45,747 bases of DNA, from positions 1 to 45,747 of the forward strand of contig JAGVKB010000152.1 of assembly GCA_020050835.1 (NCBI GenBank), given 5' to 3'. Under the pieces are notes generated by a model. It saw nothing but the letters and a program-made list of their open reading frames with translations, did no database searches and was not told where the DNA came from. Within the stretch, counting starts at the first letter, position 1; the number at the start of each line of letters is the position of its first letter. The stretch comes from Candidatus Obscuribacterales bacterium (GTDB lineage: Bacteria > Cyanobacteriota > Vampirovibrionia > Obscuribacterales > Obscuribacteraceae). The position numbers and the translations under genes were made by a program. Of the stretch, positions 19,148 to 25,152 are shown piece after piece.

Positions 19148-19813
19148 TCAGAGGCTGAAGTTTTCACCTAAGGTCGATCGCAAGATTGTCGATAACAAGT
19201 CAGAAACGTGGTCGCGTATTCTTGGACGTAAGTAGTATTCGTAGATGTAACCGATTTCTCCCTTGTAACGGCCTTCAGTCACTTTTACCTTCACGACTTG
19301 GTTGAGGAAATCTAGTTGCAGCACTAAGACTTTATCTTTCGTCTCTACTGCCGGGGACTCTCCGGGGTTTACTGTGGGAGAAAGAATATTATGTGCGTCT
19401 GGAGAGAGTGGAACGGAAATCAAAGAGATGGTCTCGATCTGCCATTCTTGTCCTGGGAGTGGGGTGGGCTGATTTTGAAGGAGATTCAGCATCGCAAAGA
19501 GCAAGAGAGCTAAGCGAGCTATTCTCCTTCTTGCACCACCTTTGGTATTGCTATTCGCCTCTCGTGTTTTTTCTCGCCCAAGTGCAATTCTACGCTTGAT
19601 CCAAAGGTACCAGGGAAAGACTATGGGCCACAGGCCAGAACATAAGACAAACAGTACGAGCGGATGACAGGAAAGGACGGAGTCGTATTTTCTGAGTCCT
19701 ATCTTGGCTGAATCCCATGATGCCCAGGTTGAGCTAGCCAGGACTAACAGGATTAACCATGGAACATAAGTGAATAGGCTCAGGACTAGCCAAAAATAGG
19801 ACGCGACCGACAC
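19148..19813 (-). CDS. membrane protein with C-terminal SH3-like region (copy 1)
   Basis: 221 aa from a GTG at 19811-19813. Hydrophobic segments lie at about residues 5-30, 47-72 and 95-115, followed by a linker and a C-terminal domain with VKVKVTEGRYKGEIGYIYEYYL, which looks like a bacterial SH3-type fold. It is a clear paralogue of 24301, with near-identical stretches (SVLSCHPLVLFVLCSGLWPIV, YLWIKRRIALGREKTREA). The sequence upstream of the GTG also matches copy 2, but where copy 2 has GTG TAT GAA this copy has GTG TAG GAA, a stop at codon 2. The original start is thus broken and an internal GTG must be used, if the gene is expressed at all. Function unknown. Confidence 0.6.
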   Translation of the reverse strand: MSVASYFWLVLSLFTYVPWLILLVLASSTWASWDSAKIGLRKYDSVLSCHPLVLFVLCSGLWPIVFPWYLWIKRRIALGREKTREANSNTKGGARRRIARLALLLFAMLNLLQNQPTPLPGQEWQIETISLISVPLSPDAHNILSPTVNPGESPAVETKDKVLVLQLDFLNQVVKVKVTEGRYKGEIGYIYEYYLRPRIRDHVSDLLSTILRSTLGENFSL

Positions 19814-20057
19814 TACAACGAAGATAACTTCCTACACGGCTTGAACCAGCGCACCGCATCACTAGGGGAGTTTGTACAGATAGAGAATCATCGGGTCTAA
19901 TACCGCCAAAATACTGCAATCAGGACATTAGGTCGTGCAAGCAAAAGATAGTCGCTCCCAGCAGGAAAGACAATAGCCAGGAAGGCACACGAGCCATGTA
20001 AATAGCTGATTTGTTTAATCTGTTGACCTGCGCAGTATATTTTGCAATTTAGTCAGT

Positions 20058-20139
20058 TTGTGAAATAAGGGAGGCGTCTGCGGGTCGTAGTTGAAGCTGC
20101 TTTGAATAAGAATCGGGCTGAATGCTGCTTATTTCACAA
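20058..20139. promoter_or_regulatory. 12-bp inverted repeat upstream of the Fic gene, possible operator
   Basis: TTGTGAAATAAG at 20058-20069 is exactly inverted as CTTATTTCACAA at 20128-20139. The right arm sits at about the -35 position relative to the TATAAT at 20153. The Fic protein carries its own winged-helix-like region, so self-repression is possible; that link is inference. Confidence 0.5.
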
Positions 20140-20149
20140 TATGGCGATA

Positions 20150-20158
20150 TGCTATAAT
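20150..20158 (+). promoter_or_regulatory. extended -10 promoter element for the Fic gene
   Basis: TGCTATAAT matches the extended -10 consensus TGnTATAAT perfectly, about 52 nt before the Fic start codon. No good -35 was seen at normal spacing, which is usual for extended -10 promoters. The spot is preceded by the right arm of the inverted repeat. Confidence 0.6.
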
Positions 20159-20210
20159 AAGAGGTGGTTGGGGCCGATTATATTACAGCCTGGTCTAATT
20201 TGGTGAAGTA

Positions 20211-21899
20211 ATGGCGTCAGGCAGAGCAGGAAGGTACTTTAAGCAGCAATCGGGTTACTTGGCGTTTGTGCCAATACTGCTCAATCAGCCTCCCAAACTG
20301 CAGTGGGACGACGAATTGGCGTCGAGATTGGTCAGGGCTGCAACCGCACTGGGCCGCCTAGATGGGCTCACGAGGCGGATTCCCAATCCTAATCTATTTG
20401 TATCCATCTTTGTAAGGCAGGAAGCAGTGCTGAGTTCGCAAATCGAAGGAACTCAATGCACTCTAGAAGATGTACTTAAGTTTGAGCTGGAAAAACCTTC
20501 GAAGGAAAAAGAAGGTGATGTTCAGCAAGTCATCAATTATGTTGAGGCAATCAACTATGGACTATCGCGGCTTAACGACCCTGATCAAGGATTGCCATTG
20601 TGCTTGCGGTTGATCCGCGAAATTCACTCTGTGCTCATGGAGGGACGGCGCGGAATGCACAGGTCGCCGGGAGAATTCCGGCGGACCCAAAACTGGATCG
20701 GTCCCTACGGCAGCACGCTCATGACCGCAAGTTTCATTCCGCCGCCGGTTCCAGAGATGCACGAAGCGCTGGGAGATTTTGAAAAATTTCTGCAGTTGCG
20801 CAGTGGAATAGAATCCCTGATACAGATCGGGCTTGCGCATGCACAATTTGAAACCATCCATCCGTTCTTGGACGGTAATGGCAGGTTGGGAAGGTTGCTG
20901 ATTACGCTCTTTCTTTGCGAACGCGACATTCTCAAGAGACCCGTTCTTTATCTGAGTCACTACGTGAAAAGCAACCAGCACGAGTACTACCGGCGTTTGA
21001 CTGCTATTCGAGAAGATGGTGATTGGGAAGGTTGGCTCAAATTTTTCTTGTACGGGATAGAAGTCGTTAGTAACCAAGCTATTCGAAATGCGGAAATCAT
21101 CTTGGATTTGCGCGAGTGCCACCATGCTTTGGTGGCAGAGAATGTGAGCACGTTGGGAGCTGTCCAAATGCTGGATTATCTGTTTGAGAATCCGGTTATT
21201 AATGTTCAGCGGCTATCGGAACATCTCGATTGCACGTTTGCGACTGCTTCCAAGCTTGTAGACCAGTTTGAGCAGCTAGAACTCTTGCGCGAAACTACTG
21301 GACAGAAGCGCAACAGGCAGTATGAATACACACCCTACATGAAGTTCTGGAAAACCGCCCAGGAAGACTTTGGTGGCATTGAGACCGCAGAGGCGCTAAC
21401 AGGAGCGGTGCAGAATAATGTGCTGTCGACCGCTGGCAAGGCAACCACTCAGACCGAAGCAGGTGAGCACCGGGTCCTAGCGGTGCTCACGCACACACGA
21501 AAACGAATCGCGATTGAAGCAAAGGCAATTGAATGGAGAGAAGAATCCAAGTCAGGCAAATTACTCGCCCGCTTCACCATCGGAAATGGGTGGCTTCAAT
21601 TGAGGCTTGAACGCCATTCCAAGGTGGGCAGGCCTGCGGAGTTGCATCCAACACTAAACGAAGTATACATTTATCAACCGTTTGGGGAGGTCCTATACGC
21701 AAGTTTTGGGTCGAAAGGCGGCGGTGCCGACATTGTTTGGGCGTTCGAATTTCAAATATACAACGGTAGGCCGTCCTTTAAACCCGTATGGGAGCACAGT
21801 CCTTATGTTGAGCCCCTCTCGGCCGGCGAGCTTGGTAAGTCGTGCTTGGACCAGCTTAAAATCATCGGTGCCGAGTCCTCAAATACGGTGGCGGTATGA
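20211..21899 (+). CDS. Fic-family AMP transferase-like protein with extra C-terminal domain
   Basis: 562 aa. A Fic_N-like region at about residues 20-110 contains SSQIEGT, matching the inhibitory helix motif (S/T)xxxE(G/N) (Ser75, Glu79, Gly80), which marks a self-inhibited protein with an N-terminal inhibitory helix. The catalytic loop HPFLDGNGRLGR (His217 to Arg228) is complete, so activity (usually AMP transfer to Ser/Thr/Tyr of targets) is expected. A winged-helix-like region follows at about 315-380. The remaining 180 residues or so (385-562) were not recognised; relatives of this layout usually end after the winged helix at about 370-380 residues. It has its own promoter and lies inside the 33-bp repeat-bracketed interval. 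Target unknown. Confidence 0.85.
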   Translation: MASGRAGRYFKQQSGYLAFVPILLNQPPKLQWDDELASRLVRAATALGRLDGLTRRIPNPNLFVSIFVRQEAVLSSQIEGTQCTLEDVLKFELEKPSKEKEGDVQQVINYVEAINYGLSRLNDPDQGLPLCLRLIREIHSVLMEGRRGMHRSPGEFRRTQNWIGPYGSTLMTASFIPPPVPEMHEALGDFEKFLQLRSGIESLIQIGLAHAQFETIHPFLDGNGRLGRLLITLFLCERDILKRPVLYLSHYVKSNQHEYYRRLTAIREDGDWEGWLKFFLYGIEVVSNQAIRNAEIILDLRECHHALVAENVSTLGAVQMLDYLFENPVINVQRLSEHLDCTFATASKLVDQFEQLELLRETTGQKRNRQYEYTPYMKFWKTAQEDFGGIETAEALTGAVQNNVLSTAGKATTQTEAGEHRVLAVLTHTRKRIAIEAKAIEWREESKSGKLLARFTIGNGWLQLRLERHSKVGRPAELHPTLNEVYIYQPFGEVLYASFGSKGGGADIVWAFEFQIYNGRPSFKPVWEHSPYVEPLSAGELGKSCLDQLKIIGAESSNTVAV

Positions 21900-21908
21900 A
21901 CTGATAAG

Positions 21909-21928
21909 GGAGATCGCTAGCGATCTCC
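21909..21928. terminator. 20-bp perfect palindrome after the Fic stop codon
   Basis: GGAGATCGCTAGCGATCTCC is a perfect palindrome starting 10 nt after the Fic TGA, between the Fic gene and a possible minus-strand ORF. It can fold into an 8-bp stem with a 4-nt loop. The following bases (AATTAGTG) are not a T-run, so it could be a weak terminator or a protein-binding palindrome. Confidence 0.45.
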
Positions 21929-21930
21929 AA

Positions 21931-22182
21931 TTAGTGATCTGCCGCGACCAGCCATCCAAGTATGGCATCGAATCTGCATGCACCATATAAAAGCATCAAA
22001 CCAAAGAGACCATACAGTGAGCGTCTGAGTGCTGTACTGCGCCTCATAGCCAATACCAACAACCATAGCCCAATACAAGCAATAAGAAGCTGAACAACTA
22101 ACTGTGGAACTTCGAGTGATTCTCGTTCAAAGCTCGTTTCAATTCTGGCCAATCGTCGTAGCCAGACGAATCCTGTAACCAC
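21931..22182 (-). CDS. possible small membrane protein
   Basis: An 83-codon frame. Two hydrophobic segments (VVQLLIACIGLWLLVLAM and a second around SLYGLFGLMLLYGACRF) are separated by a basic turn (RRSTALRR), the shape of a small two-helix inner-membrane protein. The stated ATG overlaps the small ORF at 22098 by 85 bp, so the true start may be later, but no better start with a ribosome binding site was found. It converges on the Fic gene. No family recognised. Confidence 0.35.
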   Translation of the reverse strand: MVTGFVWLRRLARIETSFERESLEVPQLVVQLLIACIGLWLLVLAMRRSTALRRSLYGLFGLMLLYGACRFDAILGWLVAADH

Positions 22183-22286
22183 TCTTCAAACAGTTGTTTG
22201 ACTTGTCTGACGCGCGAACTCTCGGTCCTGGACAACTTACTAGGACGACCTTTCTTTACTGGTTCTTTCTTTCCTGCAGAGTCCAT
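22098..22286 (-). CDS. small basic/acidic protein, hypothetical
   Basis: 62 aa from the ATG at 22284-22286; the frame is open from a TTG at 22358 but the extension looks unstructured. The N-terminal part is basic (KKEPVKKGRPSKLSR) and the C-terminal part reads VRQVKQLFEEWLQDSSGYDD then WPELKRALNENH. That tail resembles short conserved proteins found next to small membrane or toxin-like genes in environmental bacteria, but I cannot name a family. No clear ribosome binding site. It overlaps the next small ORF. Confidence 0.4.
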   Translation of the reverse strand: MDSAGKKEPVKKGRPSKLSRTESSRVRQVKQLFEEWLQDSSGYDDWPELKRALNENHSKFHS

Positions 22287-22444
22287 AGTGGAATACTCCG
22301 GACTTGGTTCAAGTACTATCTTACCAGAGGATAAGACGGCAACCGGACTAAGCCGCAAGAGGCAGACATTCAGAAGGATTGACGCATTGGCGCTAGTCGA
22401 TGGCGTAACTGAGACTAGGCGGATACCTTCGTTTTGTCAGGATA

Positions 22445-23221
22445 TTAGCCGACTTCTCCGGCTTCGACAAACTCTTGCTTGAATGATTCTCTAAAGAGTT
22501 GCAGGATATCTTGGTCGAATCGAGGTGGCGCAATTGGACTTGCTTTCCCGACATCTATTGAAACTGAAAAGCGCGTAACTCCACCGCCCTTAAATGGTAG
22601 CGCCGTCTTGCTGTCCCATGCTAATGCCCAGGACTCATTGTTTGTAGGGTCGTAAATCTCCTGACACAGAGAGCAGCGAAAGGCAATTTTTCTTTCTCCT
22701 GCAAAGCAGAAGCCTGGCAGCACCTCAAGCTCCAGAAAATTTCCGCATGGACATTCTGTTGACTCTATTTCTCCGAGCAACATATTGAGGGCTACATCTT
22801 CGTAGTCATGCGTTGTGGCTATGGTAAAAAAGTAATCGCAGTCGTCAGCGGTGTGACCAAGTAACGGATGACGCAGCCCTAACGCTCCTCTGGATTTGAC
22901 AACCCAAGTAATACTCAAGTCATGATTGTAAAATTGCTGCAACCATTTGCCATCAGGGCTAGCTTCTAACGGCTGGTCTAAGGAGTCTCGTAGTTTGCTA
23001 ATCGACTCTTTATTCTGACTGTGATTTTGCCATAACTCAGCACATTTATCTGGCTCAGCAAGGCTGGAAAGAAAACATTCAAAGTGTTGAAGAGTCTGTA
23101 AGGTACTGTTTGGCAAGAACAAAGATTCCTGCAATCGATCAACGAACAGTCCCAGTGCATTCGTTGCTGGTCGAAAAGTTCTGTCCTTTGGAAACAGAAA
23201 GTGCGTGTATTCGGTACTCAT
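22445..23221 (-). CDS. hypothetical protein with a zinc-ribbon-like insert
   Basis: 258 aa, no signal peptide. The ATG is preceded by GAGG at good spacing. Cys157-Pro-Cys159 and Cys183-Ser-Leu-Cys186, 23 residues apart, form a likely four-cysteine zinc ribbon. The rest is soluble, with acidic and aromatic stretches; no family was recognised. It ends 86 bp before the small ORF start region and begins 118 bp before the right 33-bp repeat. It is the last gene inside the repeat-bracketed interval, so it may be cargo with the Fic gene. Confidence 0.6.
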   Translation of the reverse strand: MSTEYTHFLFPKDRTFRPATNALGLFVDRLQESLFLPNSTLQTLQHFECFLSSLAEPDKCAELWQNHSQNKESISKLRDSLDQPLEASPDGKWLQQFYNHDLSITWVVKSRGALGLRHPLLGHTADDCDYFFTIATTHDYEDVALNMLLGEIESTECPCGNFLELEVLPGFCFAGERKIAFRCSLCQEIYDPTNNESWALAWDSKTALPFKGGGVTRFSVSIDVGKASPIAPPRFDQDILQLFRESFKQEFVEAGEVG

Positions 23222-23339
23222 TGTTAAACCTCGTCACTAACTGCTTTTGCTAAGCCAGCTTGAAAGCGAGTCTAAAGTTGCCTCGTTACAAAGTTGTGAA
23301 AGGCGGAACTTCTGTTGTCTATTAGCTGTTTACGCAGAT

Positions 23340-23372
23340 AAAACGCGAAACCTATCACATGCCGGCTCAATA
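23340..23372 (+). repeat. 33-bp direct repeat, right copy
   Basis: Exact copy of 18985-19017. In the reading frame of the adaptor gene, the sequence after this copy stays open for 41 further codons and stops with TGA at 23494-23496, 11 nt before the ATG of the gene at 23508. This is what would be seen if the region between the copies had been inserted into a longer adaptor gene followed by the 23508 gene. Confidence 0.85.
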
Positions 23373-23507
23373 CCTTTTCAAATCTCCCCTTAACGCCTTC
23401 GTAACAACCACAAACTATCCTTCCGACAACAAACGTATCCACGAAACAAATCCCGTAAGGCACCATTTGTTTCGCCGGTGGATTCCAGCTTTATGAAGGA
23501 GTTAAAT

Positions 23508-24098
23508 ATGTCCCTAGACAAAGTTACCGGCGGCCAAGAGCGCCTAGATACTCAGAGTCAATCTCTAATCTCGCTTGCAGACATGGAGCAATTCATGCAG
23601 AGCAGACAACAGACGGTTAGACCGCTGCACTATATGAGCGAACAAGAAAACAAGGAAGTCTCAGACAAGCTCACACTGCCTAAATTAGAGTTGTTGGTGT
23701 CAGACAAGCAAGCAGAAGTAACGAAGAAGGCTGTCGAACTTCTTACTAAAGGCAATCCCAGCGAGCTAAAACAGCTGTTCGATAAGATCAGAAAGGACGG
23801 GGACGATGCTTCGGAAGTTGCACTTGTGAAGGCGATAGAGAAGCAAACAGGCATCAAGGTAATCTACGATGGCAAGTCTCTGAAGCTAGATTGTTTGATC
23901 AATCCCGGACAGAGGGACAACGAGAAGCGGCTCGGTATAACTGTAGACGCGAAGGGAAATACGTCGGCCTACAGTACTGAGCAGACTGGTCTGGGCAGCG
24001 GGCTGATTACAAAACAGGAAAAGGATCAGGATAAAGTTATCTCCGAGATAAAGAAGATTGCTAGCGATCGTCTGGCAGAGTACAACAAGAAAAATTAG
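23508..24098 (+). CDS. hypothetical soluble protein
   Basis: 196 aa from the ATG at 23508, chosen because AAGGAG at 23496-23501 lies 6 nt upstream; the frame is open to 23478 but without such a site. The protein is Lys/Glu/Gln-rich and predicted mostly helical, with no signal peptide or membrane segment. The central part (SDKQAEVTKKAVELLTKGNP) looks like a helical repeat and is followed by a beta-like segment (GIKVIYDGKSLKLDCLI). No family recognised. It may once have been the gene immediately after the adaptor at 17696. Confidence 0.6.
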   Translation: MSLDKVTGGQERLDTQSQSLISLADMEQFMQSRQQTVRPLHYMSEQENKEVSDKLTLPKLELLVSDKQAEVTKKAVELLTKGNPSELKQLFDKIRKDGDDASEVALVKAIEKQTGIKVIYDGKSLKLDCLINPGQRDNEKRLGITVDAKGNTSAYSTEQTGLGSGLITKQEKDQDKVISEIKKIASDRLAEYNKKN

Positions 24099-24300
24099 AC
24101 TTGTTAATGCAAGAGAAATCGAGACAAGGTGACATTCTTCTTTCACCAGGCGGATCTGGCAAACGGGAAAGGTAATTGATATGCCTACAGGGAGCTTTTC
24201 TGTTTGCCACGAAACGTCTGTGGCTGTCGCTGACATACTTCGCAAAATGTATTAGCCGACATGGTGCCCAAGTGACACTTCCTTGTTCAAGTAAAGGATA

Positions 24301-25032
24301 TCAGTGGTTGAAGTTAAAGTCTTCGCCGAAGGTTGAATGCGCAATCGTCCAGAAGAAGGCAGAAATGTGGTCGCCTATTCTTGGACCTAACTCCCATTCA
24401 TAAATGTAGCCAATCGCCCCCTTGGATGCACCTTCGAGCACCTTTACTTTCACTAGAGGGCTGCCGCCTAACAGAAGGAGATCTCGTTGCAGTACTAAAA
24501 CCTTGTCTTTGGGATGTACTTTTGGATAAGTATTATTGGTATTCCCAGAAGTGGTAGTCTGTGCGTCCGGAAGAAGAGGAAGGTTCTCCGAATCTAAGGT
24601 GGGAGGCGCCCTGAAGGGAAACGGACCCGCTCTCCCAACTTTCCATTCCTGTCCAGCCATTGGAGTGGGCTGATTTTGAACTAAATTCAGCACTGCACAG
24701 AATACGAGAGCAAAGCTGGCTATTACCCTTTTTGTACCACTTTCGCTAATCGCTTCTCGTGTCTTTTCTCGCCCAAGTGCAATTCTACGCTTGATCCAAA
24801 GATACCAGGGCAAGACTATGGGCCACAGGCCAGAACATAAGACAAACAGTATGAGCGGATGACAGGAAAGGACGGACTCGTATCTCCTTAGCTCCATCTT
24901 CGCCGAATCCCGTGCTACCCAAGCAGCGCTGGCCAGCACTAGCAGTAGCAACCATGAGCCGGAAGTAAACAGGCTAAGAAATTGCCACAAGATGTGAGCG
25001 ACAATAAATCCAAATTTTATTACTTCATACAC
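24301..25032 (-). CDS. membrane protein with C-terminal SH3-like region (copy 2)
   Basis: 243 aa from a GTG at 25030-25032. It has the same layout as 19148: hydrophobic helices near residues 8-38, 60-85 and 105-125, a Pro/Thr/Asn-rich linker, and a C-terminal VKVKVLEGASKGAIGYIYEW segment that looks SH3-like. Here codon 2 is TAT, so the full N-terminus is intact, unlike copy 1. Similarity to copy 1 extends into both flanks (about 24240-25130 versus 19103-19935), showing a block duplication. No family name could be assigned; likely an inner-membrane protein whose SH3-like part may bind the cell wall. Confidence 0.6.
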   Translation of the reverse strand: MYEVIKFGFIVAHILWQFLSLFTSGSWLLLLVLASAAWVARDSAKMELRRYESVLSCHPLILFVLCSGLWPIVLPWYLWIKRRIALGREKTREAISESGTKRVIASFALVFCAVLNLVQNQPTPMAGQEWKVGRAGPFPFRAPPTLDSENLPLLPDAQTTTSGNTNNTYPKVHPKDKVLVLQRDLLLLGGSPLVKVKVLEGASKGAIGYIYEWELGPRIGDHISAFFWTIAHSTFGEDFNFNH

Positions 25033-25152
25033 AGCTAAACTAACCGGCGCAATGGTATTGCATTTGAGGTCGTGTGGATAAGGACTGAGTTGAGATCATG
25101 CCGATTCATATATGCAGTCAGGACACTAGTTTAAGCAAATATCGTGAGATGC

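Larger units (their letters stand above)
19814..20210. other. 397-bp gap: decayed 5' flank of copy 1 plus Fic promoter region
   Basis: From 19814 to about 19935 the sequence still resembles the upstream flank of the paralogue at 24301 (about 25033-25130), including the similar strings ACTGCAATCAGGACATTAG and TATGCAGTCAGGACACTAG. From about 20040 onward it holds an inverted repeat and the probable Fic promoter. No gene was recognised. Confidence 0.5.
18985..23372. mobile_element. candidate inserted region bracketed by 33-bp direct repeats
   Basis: Exact 33-bp copies at 18985-19017 and 23340-23372 enclose a membrane-protein gene (minus), a Fic gene (plus), two doubtful small ORFs (minus) and a zinc-ribbon gene (minus). 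The left copy is the 3' end of the adaptor gene, a location often used as an attachment site by integrating elements. The interval looks AT-richer than the efflux genes to its left. No integrase or transposase gene is present, so if it is mobile it depends on functions supplied elsewhere, or the repeat arose by recombination. The call is inference from repeat structure. Confidence 0.45.

Noticed and set aside
20562-21167. 201-codon minus-strand frame inside the Fic gene
   Set aside because: It lies over the conserved Fic catalytic region and has no features of its own.
18985-23372. insertion sequence or integrase-carrying island
   Set aside because: No transposase, integrase or terminal inverted repeats were found, so only a tentative repeat-bracketed region is reported.
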